Source: Phascolarctobacterium sp. (GTDB lineage Bacteria; Bacillota; Negativicutes; Acidaminococcales; Acidaminococcaceae). Taken from it: a stretch of 64,000 nt of DNA. Below the pieces are notes generated by a model that worked only from the letters and a program-made list of their open reading frames with translations, had not been told where the DNA came from and ran no database searches. Of the stretch, positions 26,335 through 34,796 are shown one piece after another (position 1 is the first letter of the stretch; every line of letters starts with the position of its first letter). The DNA lies in the NCBI GenBank assembly GCA_030540395.1, contig JAUNWI010000002.1, positions 124,001-188,000 of the forward strand. Direction: 5' to 3'. Both the position numbers and the translations under genes were made by a program.

Positions 26335-27016
26335 TACTGCTACTAAGGTGTGCACAGTGGCTCTGTGCCGGGAGCAGGAGCTTTTGACCGAATATACCAT
26401 TAATATGGGCTTAACCCATTCGGAAGGACTTTTGCCCCAGCTGGAGCAGCTTTTGGCTCGCACTGGCGTGCAAAAGCAGGAGATTGGCCTGCTGGCCGTG
26501 AGCATGGGCCCCGGCTCCTTCACAGGCCTGCGCATTGGCCTTGCCACTGCTGAGGCCATGGCTTATGCCTGGCAGTGCTGCCTGCACGGAGTAGATACTT
26601 TGAGGGCTTTAGCCTACAATATTCAGCTGGAGGGCGTAGTTTTGTCCCCGGTGCTGGATGCCCAAAAGGGCAATTTTTACCAAGCGCTGTACCAGTGGCA
26701 GGAGGGCAAGCTGGTGGAGCTGGCTCCCGTGGCCGTTGTCAACGGCCAGGAGGCCTTGGAGCGCATCGCCCTGCAGGGCATGCCTGCCCTGCTTTTGGGC
26801 GAGAGCGAGCGCTTGGTGAAAAAATTGCCCGCAGGCCTGCCCGCCTGGCTCAAGGAAGCGCCGCCGGCGCTGCGCATGCCCAGAGCCAGCAGCGTAGCTT
26901 GGGCGGCGCTGGCCGAGTTTGATGCAGAAGCGGACAAAAAAATCTTTGGCCTGGAGCCATACTATATCAGAAGATCAGAGGCAGAGGAACTGTGGGAGAA
27001 GAAGCAACAGCAATAA
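26315..27016 (+). CDS. tsaB: tRNA t6A biosynthesis protein TsaB
   Basis: A 233-residue ASKHA-fold partner of TsaD. The N-terminus LAIDTATKVCTVAL and VSMGPGSFTGLRIGLATAEAMAY are typical, and DAQKGNFYQALY also fits. It acts as a scaffold in the TsaBDE complex. It overlaps tsaE upstream and rimI downstream, indicating a tightly coupled operon. Confidence 0.95.
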   Translation: MLTLAIDTATKVCTVALCREQELLTEYTINMGLTHSEGLLPQLEQLLARTGVQKQEIGLLAVSMGPGSFTGLRIGLATAEAMAYAWQCCLHGVDTLRALAYNIQLEGVVLSPVLDAQKGNFYQALYQWQEGKLVELAPVAVVNGQEALERIALQGMPALLLGESERLVKKLPAGLPAWLKEAPPALRMPRASSVAWAALAEFDAEADKKIFGLEPYYIRRSEAEELWEKKQQQ

Positions 27017-27465
27017 ATTTTCGCCTTCTGACGGAGGCAGATATACCGGCTATTGTGGCCATAGAAGCCACCGCTTTTTATGACGCGTGGAACGAAAACA
27101 TGCTGCGCAATGAGCTGGCCAATGAGTTGACTACTTATTTGGTGATGGAGTCCGCTGGTAGGCTGGTGGGTTACGCTGGCTTTTGGCTGGTGGCAGGCGA
27201 GGCCCAGGTGACCCGTGTGGCTGTGCTGGAGGAGCTGCGTGGCCAGGGACTGGGCACGCGGCTGACGGCGGCCATGGTCAACAAGGCTTGGGAGCTGGGG
27301 GCCGAGGCGGTGACGCTGGAGGTGCGTGAAAGCAATGTGGCGGCCCAAAAGGCTTATTTGACCTGTGGCTTTGCCAGCGAGGGCGTGCGCCCCAACTATT
27401 ACGAGGACAACCACGAGAACGCGGTTATTATGTGGCTGTATAAAAATGGTGTAGGCGCAATGTAA
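26992..27465 (+). CDS. rimI: Ribosomal protein S18-alanine N-acetyltransferase-like GNAT
   Basis: A 157-residue GNAT acetyltransferase with the acetyl-CoA motif VTRVAVLEELRGQGLGTRL and the C-terminal LEVRESNVAAQKAYLTCGF of RimI. Presumed to acetylate the N-terminus of S18, supported by its usual place between tsaB and tsaD. The GTG start overlaps tsaB by 25 bases. Substrate is inferred. Confidence 0.9.
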   Translation: MGEEATAINFRLLTEADIPAIVAIEATAFYDAWNENMLRNELANELTTYLVMESAGRLVGYAGFWLVAGEAQVTRVAVLEELRGQGLGTRLTAAMVNKAWELGAEAVTLEVRESNVAAQKAYLTCGFASEGVRPNYYEDNHENAVIMWLYKNGVGAM

Positions 27466-27510
27466 GCATTAAAGCAGTATACATGTGGTTATACAAATGA
27501 GGAAGAATAA

Positions 27511-28530
27511 ATGAGTCAAGAAAAGGATGTTTATATCTTGGGGATTGAAAGCAGCTGTGACGAAACAGCTGCTGCTGTGGTGAAAAATGGTCGCGAGGTT
27601 TTGAGCAACATCATCTCCTCCCAAATCGTCATTCACCGCAAATTTGGTGGCGTGGTGCCCGAAATTGCTTCGCGCAAGCATATCGAAAATATCATGCCCG
27701 TTATTGACGCCGCCCTGCGCGAAGCGCAGGTGACGCTGGAGCAAATCGACGCCGTGGCCGTGACCTACGGTCCCGGCCTGGTCGGCGCGCTCTTAGTGGG
27801 ACTGTCCGCCGCTAAATCCTTGGCCTGGGCGGCCGGCAAGCCCCTCATCGGCGTCAACCATTTGGAGGGACATGTTTTTGCCAACTTTTTGGCCGATGAG
27901 GAGCTCAAGCCGCCCTTTATGGCCTTGGTGGTTAGCGGCGGACACACTGCCCTCTTAAAGGTTACAGGCTACAACAGCTTTGAGCTTTTGGGCCAGACAC
28001 GGGACGATGCTGCAGGCGAAGCCTTCGACAAAATCGCGCGCGTTATGGGCCTGCCCTATCCGGGCGGCCCGGAAATCGAGCGGTTGGCCTTGGGCGGCAA
28101 CGACGAAGCTATGCATTTTCCTTTGGCCAAGCTGGACAAGCCCTATGAATTTAGCTTTAGCGGCTTAAAATCAGCCGTCATCAACTATTTGCACAATCAG
28201 GAGCAGGCGGGTCGCGAAGTGAACCGCAGCGACGTGGCTGCCTCCTTCCAAAGAGCAGTGGTGGACGCCTTGGTTAAGCAGGCGGTGCTGGCTATGCAGG
28301 CCACAGGCTACAAAAAAATCGTGCTGGCCGGTGGCGTATCTGCCAACAAAACCCTGCAAAACACGCTGGCTGCCGCTATGGAGGGCATTGGCGCCCAATT
28401 GGTGCACCCAACGCCAATACTTTGCACGGACAATGCAGTCATGATTGCTTGTCGTGGGTATTTTATGTATCAGGCAGGCATGGAAAGTCCACTGGACTTG
28501 AACGCTGTTCCATCGCTAAAATTAGGGTGA
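27511..28530 (+). CDS. tsaD: tRNA N6-adenosine threonylcarbamoyltransferase TsaD
   Basis: A 339-residue catalytic subunit that moves threonylcarbamoyl to A37 of ANN-decoding tRNAs. It has [14 protein letters not shown] at the N-terminus, metal-binding NHLEGH (H117, H121), VSGGHTALL and LAGGVSANK. Essential in most bacteria. It ends the tsaE-tsaB-rimI-tsaD run and is followed by an array of DnaA-box-like sites. Confidence 0.97.
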   Translation: MSQEKDVYILGIESSCDETAAAVVKNGREVLSNIISSQIVIHRKFGGVVPEIASRKHIENIMPVIDAALREAQVTLEQIDAVAVTYGPGLVGALLVGLSAAKSLAWAAGKPLIGVNHLEGHVFANFLADEELKPPFMALVVSGGHTALLKVTGYNSFELLGQTRDDAAGEAFDKIARVMGLPYPGGPEIERLALGGNDEAMHFPLAKLDKPYEFSFSGLKSAVINYLHNQEQAGREVNRSDVAASFQRAVVDALVKQAVLAMQATGYKKIVLAGGVSANKTLQNTLAAAMEGIGAQLVHPTPILCTDNAVMIACRGYFMYQAGMESPLDLNAVPSLKLG

Positions 28531-28556
28531 ACAAAAAAACAAACGGTGGAAAAGCC

Positions 28557-28669
28557 TGTGGATAATGTGGATAAACTAGAAAAAATACCATAAAAAAGCC
28601 ATTTTACCAGTGGATAAAGCTGTGGATATGGTGGATAATTTAGTGGATTATTTCCAAATTCTGTGGAAA
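28557..28669 (+). repeat. Cluster of DnaA-box-like sites
   Basis: Two perfect TGTGGATAA boxes lie back to back (28557-28565, 28566-28574). Near matches are AGTGGATAA (28609), TGTGGATAT (28621), GGTGGATAA (28630), AGTGGATTA (28642) and TGTGGAAAG (28662). All face the same way and occur in an AT-rich interval between tsaD and a sensor kinase. Boxes 1-2 and 4-5 are spaced exactly 9 bp. No dnaA gene is present, so this is a titration or regulatory site rather than a proven origin. Confidence 0.75.
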
Positions 28670-28697
28670 GGACAGGTTGGGAAAGAAGAGGGGAAAC

Positions 28698-30077
28698 ATG
28701 CTGAGCAATTTAACAGCAGAACAAAAAAATAGTTTACAAACCATGCAAGCCGTTTTGGGTTTGGCCGCTGACATGGCCCATGGCATGGTCACAATTTATC
28801 TTCCTTGTGAGGATAAAAAGTTTTTATATGTTTTTAAGCAGGAGCAGCCACGCACCCAACGTGGTAGCGTGCGTCCGGACATGACAGGTCGCCGGGTGAG
28901 GGTGGTGGAGGAGCCCTTGGTGACTCGTGCACTTATGAAGAATATGCCTTTGCGTGGCAAAAGAGAGTGGGAGCTGGGTGTGTTCAACAGCATGGAGGTT
29001 TTTCCCCTGCGGGATGCCCGTGGCAAATGCTACGCCGCCATTAGCTTTGAAAGCTCCAGCCCTGATGACATCATTATGGCTCAAAGCATGGAGCTGATTT
29101 GCAATCTGCATCAGGGACTGGTGGATAACGAGCATTATAAGCGCATGGAGCCCTCTGACGGCATTATGGTGGTGGACCCCAACAAGCTGATTATCGCCGC
29201 CAATAATCGCGCCAAGCACATGTTTGACGTGATGGAAATTCCCCAGCTTATCGGCTGTCGTACCAATGATGTGGCCATCAACTGGCCCCTTGTTGGCATG
29301 GTTATGGATACGGGCACAGCGGAAAGCAAGGAGTTCACCATGCATGATTTGCTGCTTTCCATGCGTGTTTTGCCGGTGGTGCCCCGTCCCAAGGGTGGTT
29401 GTGCTATCGTCATTTTGCAGGACATCACGGAGCTACGCAAGAAGGACGAGGAGCTGCTCATTAAATCCGTTGTCATCAAGGAAATTCACCATCGGGTGAA
29501 GAATAATCTTCAGACCATTGCCAGCCTGCTGCGTTTGCAGGAGCGGCGTGCTCAATGCGGCGAAACCCGCATGGTGCTTAGGGATTGCATCAGCCGGGTC
29601 AATAGTATTGCCATTGTGCATGAATACCTGTCCCAGCAGGATTCGGGCCTCATTGATGTGGGCAAGGTGGCCAAGGGTATTTATCAGGCCATTATGAGCA
29701 GTATGCTGGACCCGGATTTTAAGCTGGAGGCAGAATTCAAGGCTGATGAGGTGCAGCTGCCATCGGACAAGGCCACCAGCATCGCTTTGATTTTGAATGA
29801 GCTTTTGCAGAATACCATTGAGCATGCCTTTGAGGAGCGAAGCCAGGGCAAGCTGCAGGTGCGCTTTGCTGAGAAAGCAGAAGGTTATGTTTTGTCCATC
29901 GCCGATGATGGCGTTGGTCTCCCCGAGGGCTTCCAAATTACCGGCCACAGGAGCCTGGGACTAAAAATTATTAAAACCATGGCAGAATCTGATTTACAGG
30001 GCTCTTTTACCTTGACTAATAGGTCAGAAGGCGGTACACTTGCATTAGTGAAGATTCCGAAAGCAGGTGGAAAATAA
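28698..30077 (+). CDS. HisKA_2-type sensor histidine kinase (EutW-like)
   Basis: A 459-residue soluble kinase. The N-terminal part (1-145) looks like the H_kinase_N/GAF-like sensor found before such kinases; a PAS-like segment (about 155-245) follows, then the HisKA_2 helix IKEIHHRVKNNLQTIASLLRLQ with phosphoacceptor H265, and an HATPase domain with ILNELLQNTIEHAF and DDGVGLPEG. No membrane segment is visible, so the signal is cytoplasmic. TAATG overlap with the ANTAR regulator makes the pair explicit. ATG 28698 is preferred over TTG 28677. Confidence 0.9.
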   Translation: MLSNLTAEQKNSLQTMQAVLGLAADMAHGMVTIYLPCEDKKFLYVFKQEQPRTQRGSVRPDMTGRRVRVVEEPLVTRALMKNMPLRGKREWELGVFNSMEVFPLRDARGKCYAAISFESSSPDDIIMAQSMELICNLHQGLVDNEHYKRMEPSDGIMVVDPNKLIIAANNRAKHMFDVMEIPQLIGCRTNDVAINWPLVGMVMDTGTAESKEFTMHDLLLSMRVLPVVPRPKGGCAIVILQDITELRKKDEELLIKSVVIKEIHHRVKNNLQTIASLLRLQERRAQCGETRMVLRDCISRVNSIAIVHEYLSQQDSGLIDVGKVAKGIYQAIMSSMLDPDFKLEAEFKADEVQLPSDKATSIALILNELLQNTIEHAFEERSQGKLQVRFAEKAEGYVLSIADDGVGLPEGFQITGHRSLGLKIIKTMAESDLQGSFTLTNRSEGGTLALVKIPKAGGK

Positions 30078-30661
30078 TGTTGAAGAAATTAAAAATCCTC
30101 CTTGCAGATGATGAGGCTATTTTGCGTCTTGATTTGCGGGAGATGCTGACCGATGCAGGGCATGAGGTCATCGGTGAGGCTGCTAACGGCGAGGAGGCTG
30201 TGAAGCTGGCTCGAGAGCTGAAGCCGGAGTTCATCATCATGGATGTCAAAATGCCAGTGATGGATGGACTTACAGCTGCCAAGCTCATTGCCGCTGAAAA
30301 TATTGCTCCGGTGCTGCTCCTGACGGCATATAGCCAGCAGGACATTGTGGAAAAGGCTTCTGAGGCCGGCGTTATCGCTTATTTGGTAAAGCCCATTCGG
30401 GAGGAGCAGCTGTTCCCGGCGATGGAAATTGCTGCCAAGCGCTTTTTAGAAATGCAAAAGCTCAATGGGGAACTGGCCCAGCTAAAGGAAAGCTTAGAAA
30501 CCCGCAAGCTTTTGGACAGAGCCAAGGGCATTTTGATGGCTGCCCATGGCATGACCGAGCAGGAAGCTTATCGCAAGATGCAGCAATTTAGTATGGCCAA
30601 GAGAATTTCCCTAAAGGCCCTGGCAGAGAGCATTATCGCTGCTGCTGCCAAAAGAAATTGA
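30077..30661 (+). CDS. ANTAR-domain response regulator (EutV-like antiterminator)
   Basis: A 194-residue regulator with a receiver domain (DDE at 11-13, phosphorylated D56 in IIMDVKMP, conserved K in YLVKP) and a C-terminal ANTAR domain (about 130-190, LLDRAKGILMAAHGMTEQEAYRKMQ). ANTAR proteins bind paired hairpins in nascent RNA and prevent termination. I could not identify a matching double-hairpin target in this window. Translationally coupled to the kinase. Confidence 0.94.
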   Translation: MLKKLKILLADDEAILRLDLREMLTDAGHEVIGEAANGEEAVKLARELKPEFIIMDVKMPVMDGLTAAKLIAAENIAPVLLLTAYSQQDIVEKASEAGVIAYLVKPIREEQLFPAMEIAAKRFLEMQKLNGELAQLKESLETRKLLDRAKGILMAAHGMTEQEAYRKMQQFSMAKRISLKALAESIIAAAAKRN

Positions 30662-30677
30662 TATAGATGCTTTATTA

Positions 30678-30719
30678 GCAGGTACGTTGCTTTTGTGGAC
30701 GCGGGCCTGCTATATTTTT
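30678..30719 (+). terminator. Possible terminator after the ANTAR regulator
   Basis: TAGCAGG and CCTGCTA can pair across a loop of about 25 bases and are followed by a long T run. The large loop makes this a moderate call. Confidence 0.5.
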
Positions 30720-30734
30720 TTACAGAAAAGTCAT

Positions 30735-30763
30735 TTGCTTTTTTTGCCTGTGCGTGTTACAAT
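30735..30763 (+). promoter_or_regulatory. ssrA promoter
   Basis: TTGCTT (30735-30740) and TACAAT (30758-30763) with a 17-bp spacer, about 38 bp before the mature tmRNA 5' end. Confidence 0.65.
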
Positions 30764-30801
30764 CTATAGAAAGCAAGCGTATTAGCTTATTCTTATAACC
30801 A

Positions 30802-31148
30802 GGGGATGTACTGGTTTCGACGGGGATAGGTGGTGTACGATAAGCGAGCCGTGGTCTGGCACACGTTAACTGTTGGGACGTTTAAATATAAACGCTGATA
30901 AAGAATACGCTTTAGCAGCTTAACTGCTAACTGTCTTCTGAGCTCCTCCTACAGGTGAGGAAAGACAGTCAATATGTGGGATACCTTGAGGCCGATTCCT
31001 GTGGGCCTTTAGGGAAACTCTACAGGATAGCAACCTGAGCGCCCGTCGATAGGCATTTGGGAAGCGAAACAAAATATGTCGTCTGCGCTCGGAGAAAGTT
31101 GTATGGCAATATTTTCGGACAGGGGTTCGACTCCCCTCATCTCCACCA
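30802..31148 (+). ncRNA. ssrA: Transfer-messenger RNA (tmRNA)
   Basis: The 5' end GGGGATGTACTGGTTTCGACGG and the 3' end GGGGTTCGACTCCCC...CATCTCCACCA form the tRNA-like acceptor and T arm, with CCA encoded. The tag ORF ends ...DKEYALAA followed by TAA (about 30893-30922); the resume codon is probably the GCT before GAT, giving a tag starting ADKEY. Length about 347 nt is normal. It rescues stalled ribosomes and tags the product for proteolysis. A terminator follows. Confidence 0.97.
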
Positions 31149-31194
31149 GCATTTTTGCGACCATGATGTCGTTGTATATAAGGTGGAAAACCAA

Positions 31195-31230
31195 AGCTCA
31201 CAGGGCAGTGCTTGCCTTGTGGGCTTTTTT
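31195..31230 (+). terminator. ssrA terminator
   Basis: AGCTCACAGGGCA pairs with TGCCTTGTGGGCT (with G-U pairs) and is followed by TTTTTT. Confidence 0.8.
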
Positions 31231-31284
31231 GTTAAAATAGGAGCGTAGCAAGCTGTTGCTGCTTTGCTAAGGGAGGAAGTTGAC

Positions 31285-31545
31285 ATGGAAACCAGAGTTG
31301 CTGTAATTTCGATTATCGTTGCTAAGGAAGAGGCTGTGGAAAGGCTGAATGCCATTCTCCACGATTACGCCAAATACATTATTGGTCGCATGGGCCTGCC
31401 CTATCGCGCTAAGGGTGTGAATATCATCTGCGTGGCGGTGGATGCTCCCAATGATGCCATCAGTGCTTTATCCGGCAAGCTGGGCAGCCTCGATGGTGTA
31501 AGCGTTAAAACTGCCTACTCCAATGTTTTCAGCAGTGAAGGCTAA
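31285..31545 (+). CDS. TM1266-family iron-only hydrogenase system putative regulator
   Basis: An 86-residue ACT-like protein. The run ETRVAVISIIV, YIIGRMGLPYRAKGVNIICVAVDAPNDAISALSGKLG matches the small TM1266 family, often found with [FeFe]-hydrogenase maturation genes hydEFG and proposed as their regulator. No hydrogenase gene lies in this window, so the link is by family only. GGGAGG is 8 nt before ATG 31285, favouring it over TTG 31264. Confidence 0.85.
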   Translation: METRVAVISIIVAKEEAVERLNAILHDYAKYIIGRMGLPYRAKGVNIICVAVDAPNDAISALSGKLGSLDGVSVKTAYSNVFSSEG

Positions 31546-31615
31546 CTTTTGTGAATAGGTGATGCTTCCTAGCGCAAAACGCGCAGGGAACAACAGTTTG
31601 GTATATATGTACTAA

Positions 31616-31651
31616 AAAACCCGCATCGGTGTAAAAACTGATGCGGGTTTT
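31616..31651. terminator. Bidirectional terminator between convergent genes
   Basis: AAAACCCGCATC and GATGCGGGTTTT form a 12-bp stem around ggtgtaaaaact. It can serve both the TM1266-type gene and the minus-strand membrane peptide. Confidence 0.88.
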
Positions 31652-31674
31652 ACTGCTATAATGCTTGAAAGAAA

Positions 31675-31872
31675 TTAAAAGAAAAGCTGGGTGTGGTAAA
31701 CGGCGCTGGCTCCGGCATTGAGAGCTAAAAGGCAGCCCAGGGACAAGGCTACTAAAAGCGCAGCCTCCTTGCTGTTGATAGGCTGCTGTTGCTTGACAGC
31801 CTTGGTGAAAACCCTGATGCACAGCGTCACCAGCATACCAAAAAGAAAAAGTGCAAAAAAGATATTCAGCAT
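31675..31872 (-). CDS. Small two-helix membrane protein, unknown function
   Basis: A 65-residue protein beginning MLNIFFALFLFGMLVTL with a second hydrophobic stretch ALLVALSLGCLLALNAGA, joined by a basic loop (VFTKAVKQQQP). AAGGAG lies 7 nt before the ATG and a consensus promoter upstream supports expression. I do not recognise the family. Longer in-frame starts exist up to 31947 but lack a ribosome site. Confidence 0.7.
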   Translation of the reverse strand: MLNIFFALFLFGMLVTLCIRVFTKAVKQQQPINSKEAALLVALSLGCLLALNAGASAVYHTQLFF

Positions 31873-31951
31873 GAACAAACTCCTTATATGTGAAAAAAAG
31901 CAAGGTGGGAAAGGTCCTTGCCAAATTACTTGTTTACAACACAACAAATTT

Positions 31952-31979
31952 ATTATAACATTAAGACAGGTTTTGTCAA
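31952..31979 (-). promoter_or_regulatory. Promoter of the small membrane protein
   Basis: On the minus strand TTGACA (31979-31974) and TATAAT (31957-31952) with a 16-bp spacer. The leader contains a GCAAGG/CCTTGC hairpin. Confidence 0.65.
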
Positions 31980-32030
31980 GAAAGAGAGCGACAGCGTGAT
32001 GAAGGAAATCGAAATTTGAGGTACTTTTTT

Positions 32031-33356
32031 ATGAAAAGAATGCAAAATTGGTCTAGAAAAAGAATATTAGTAATGTTTTCCACTGTGTTAGTGTTGTTTT
32101 TGGGTGGATTTTTGTTGCTTTGCCAGCTTTTGAGTGGGCAAGCGGCTCGGATTTTTAATAAGTATATGGCCGAGCAAAAGGTTTTCGTAGGCACGGTTAC
32201 TGCGGAGGAGCTAGCAGCCGATTTATGGGGCAATGTATATTTTACCAACCTGCGCTGGGTCAATCCCGCTGGGGAAACAATTATTGCTGCTCCTCTGGCG
32301 CGCTTGCAGGTGCGACCTTGGGACATCGTGTGGCGCAAGGCTTCTATAGATAGCGTTAAGGAGTTGGAGTTGGAACAGGCTGATTTACATATTGGCTTTG
32401 ATGATAAAATGCGGGTGGATATTTTAAGGCAGGACCCTCCTTTGGATAAGCCTGAAAAAAATATTCCTCTTAAGCAAAAAAAGCCCAAAAATTTGCAGCT
32501 GCCAAAAAGCTTGCCCAACCTAACCCTGCTGCTTAAGGATACCACCTTAACTGCTCACTACAAAAAGCGTCTATTTATCTTAAACGATGTCGATAGTAAA
32601 ATGCAGATCACGGGGCATGAATTGCTGCATGTTAAAATGTCCGCAGGTAAATTTGGTGGCAGTATGGTGGGCGAGGGCTTGAATATTGATGGCAATATCC
32701 ACCTGAGGGGTGAGCAGAAGCTAGCTCTTAACCTGGGCTTTTATGAGGTTGTGCCTTCTTCCTTGGGCTTGTCCAACGCCAACGACCCCATGACTATCAC
32801 CGGTGAGATGAAGGGAAGCTTAAGCGAGCCCGAAATCGATGGCTCCGTAGCCCTAAAGCAGCTGCATATCCCAGGCTTAAGCTTTACTAAAATCCAAGGC
32901 AATTATCATTATGCCCGTGGCCTGATAACTCTGGAGGATGTTACTGGCAGTATTTTTGGTGGCACCCTGGAGGCCTATGGACTATATCATTTTGATAATC
33001 GTCACTACAAAATAGATGTAAAGGCCAAGGATTTGCTGGCTTCAGCTGCTGCCAAAAATGCAATGCTCAATTGCAAGGTAGATTTACACGTAAAGTTTAG
33101 AAATCTTGGCAAGGATGGCAGCAGCTTAACCTATGGCAGCTTTAAAACTGGCGGAGGAAGCTTTATGCTAGTGCCCTTTAATAGTATTAGGGGCACCTTT
33201 AGTGACCAAAATAAGGAGCTGGACTTTAATAACGTGGTGATTAGTACTGATTTAGGTGATTTTGAAAGCAGTGCCTTTAAGCTTGTGAAGGGCAAGGTTG
33301 TCATTAGCGATATCTTTTGGATTGAGAGCAATGGCCAAAGGACCCGTCTTCGCTAA
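32031..33356 (+). CDS. AsmA/TamB-like envelope protein
   Basis: A 441-residue protein with one N-terminal membrane anchor (about 12-33) and a long beta-rich periplasmic part. Repeats such as MTITGEMKGSLSEPEIDGSVALKQLHI and GSIFGGTLEAYGLYHF are characteristic of AsmA/TamB/DUF3971 proteins, which bridge inner and outer membrane for lipid or protein transport. The C-terminus is shorter than in full TamB. TGAGGT precedes ATG 32031. Its presence supports a diderm envelope. Family is by pattern, exact subgroup uncertain. Confidence 0.7.
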   Translation: MKRMQNWSRKRILVMFSTVLVLFLGGFLLLCQLLSGQAARIFNKYMAEQKVFVGTVTAEELAADLWGNVYFTNLRWVNPAGETIIAAPLARLQVRPWDIVWRKASIDSVKELELEQADLHIGFDDKMRVDILRQDPPLDKPEKNIPLKQKKPKNLQLPKSLPNLTLLLKDTTLTAHYKKRLFILNDVDSKMQITGHELLHVKMSAGKFGGSMVGEGLNIDGNIHLRGEQKLALNLGFYEVVPSSLGLSNANDPMTITGEMKGSLSEPEIDGSVALKQLHIPGLSFTKIQGNYHYARGLITLEDVTGSIFGGTLEAYGLYHFDNRHYKIDVKAKDLLASAAAKNAMLNCKVDLHVKFRNLGKDGSSLTYGSFKTGGGSFMLVPFNSIRGTFSDQNKELDFNNVVISTDLGDFESSAFKLVKGKVVISDIFWIESNGQRTRLR

Positions 33357-33467
33357 AGCAGCAATACACCAAAGTATACATAGGAAAAATGAGCAAAACA
33401 CTTGCATTTACTAGCAAATGAGCATAAAATTTACAGTAGCAAATATTAAGAAAAGAGGTTGATCGCT

Positions 33468-34715
33468 TTGGAGCACAGAGTAATTCAGGTCGAAGAAAGA
33501 CCACCCCTATTATTAAACATTCCCTTGAGCCTACAGCACCTGTTTGCCATGTTTGGCGCCACCGTGCTGGTACCCTTCCTGTTCAACGTGAACCCAACCA
33601 CCTGCCTTTTTATGAACGGCGTGGGTACACTGCTGTACATCTTCATCACCAAGGGCAAAATACCCTCTTATTTGGGCTCTAGCTTTGCTTTTATCTCCCC
33701 TGTAATGCTGATTATTTCCCAAAGTGGCTATAATCACGCTCAGAGCGGCTTCATTGTTTTCGGCTTGTTATTCATGCTCTTTTCCTTCATCATCCATCTG
33801 GTGGGCACCAAGTGGATTGACGTGATTTTCCCACCTGCTGCCATGGGTGCCATCATCGCGGTTATCGGTCTGGAGCTTGCTCCTACGGCTGCGGGCATGG
33901 CGGGTCTCACCGGTGACAAAATCGTGGGCAGCAATGTGGCGGTATCCATGTTCACCTTGGCTGTGGGCGTCATAGGCTCCGTGGCCTTCAAGGGCTTTAT
34001 GAGTATTATCCCCATTTTGTTCGGCGTGGTGTGTGGCTATATTTTCGCCTTTTGCTTGGGCATGGTGAATTTCCAGCCCGTGCTGGATGCACCTTGGTTC
34101 CAGATGCCCCAGTTTTATGCACCTGTATTTGACTTCAATGCCATCATGATCATCGCTCCGGCGGCATTGGTGGTTTTGGCGGAGCACATCGGTCACTTGG
34201 TAGTAACTGGTAACATTGTGGACCGGGATTTGATCAAGGACCCAGGCCTGTCTCGCTCCCTGTTTGCAGATGGTCTTTCCAACGTGCTCAGCGGCTTTGC
34301 CGGCGCCACTCCTAACACCACCTATGGTGAAAACATCGGCGTTATGGCCATCACCAAGGTTTATAGCACTTGGGTCATCGGCGGTGCGGCAGTCTTCGCC
34401 ATCATCCTGTCCTTCTGTGGCAAGCTGTCCCAGCTCATTCACAGCATTCCTGTACCGGTTATGGGTGGCATTTGCATTCTGCTTTTCGGTGTTATTGCTA
34501 CCAGCGGCTTCCGCGTTTTGGTGGAAAGCAAGGTGGACTACAGCAAGTCTTCTAATCTGGTCATGACCTCTGTCATTATGATTATTGGTCTGTCCGGCGC
34601 CAAGCTCACCTTTGGTGCCTTTTCCGTGCAGGGCATGGTGCTGGCAACCTTGGTAGCCATCATTATGAGCTTGCTGTTCAAGCTGTTTGCGAAGCTGAAT
34701 CTGCTGAACGAATAA
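33468..34715 (+). CDS. NAT/NCS2 uracil or xanthine permease (UraA-like)
   Basis: A 415-residue nucleobase transporter. Signatures are SLQHLFAMFGATVLVP (TM1), LVVLAEHIGHLVVTG with the substrate-binding Glu, and GFAGATPNTTYGENIGVMAITK. The GATPNTTYGEN form is that of uracil permeases (UraA/PyrP) more than xanthine ones. The start is TTG 33468, 9 nt from AAAGAGG; TTG 33459 abuts the ribosome site. No PyrR attenuator is visible upstream. The adjacent carbamoylase-type amidase suggests pyrimidine or ureide use. Confidence 0.9.
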   Translation: MEHRVIQVEERPPLLLNIPLSLQHLFAMFGATVLVPFLFNVNPTTCLFMNGVGTLLYIFITKGKIPSYLGSSFAFISPVMLIISQSGYNHAQSGFIVFGLLFMLFSFIIHLVGTKWIDVIFPPAAMGAIIAVIGLELAPTAAGMAGLTGDKIVGSNVAVSMFTLAVGVIGSVAFKGFMSIIPILFGVVCGYIFAFCLGMVNFQPVLDAPWFQMPQFYAPVFDFNAIMIIAPAALVVLAEHIGHLVVTGNIVDRDLIKDPGLSRSLFADGLSNVLSGFAGATPNTTYGENIGVMAITKVYSTWVIGGAAVFAIILSFCGKLSQLIHSIPVPVMGGICILLFGVIATSGFRVLVESKVDYSKSSNLVMTSVIMIIGLSGAKLTFGAFSVQGMVLATLVAIIMSLLFKLFAKLNLLNE

Positions 34716-34796
34716 AAATTATTTATACTTAGCCTGTGTCGCCTATGATGCAGGCTATTGCTTTTGTTAATTCTTTGATAATGAGGAGGAAATTTT

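Noticed and set aside
28557..28669. Chromosomal origin oriC
   Set aside because: DnaA boxes are dense, but dnaA, dnaN, rpmH or gidA-type neighbours and an obvious AT-rich unwinding region are absent.
33357..33467. PyrR or purine/xanthine riboswitch before the uracil-type permease
   Set aside because: No terminator, conserved core or purine aptamer could be recognised in the 110-base gap.
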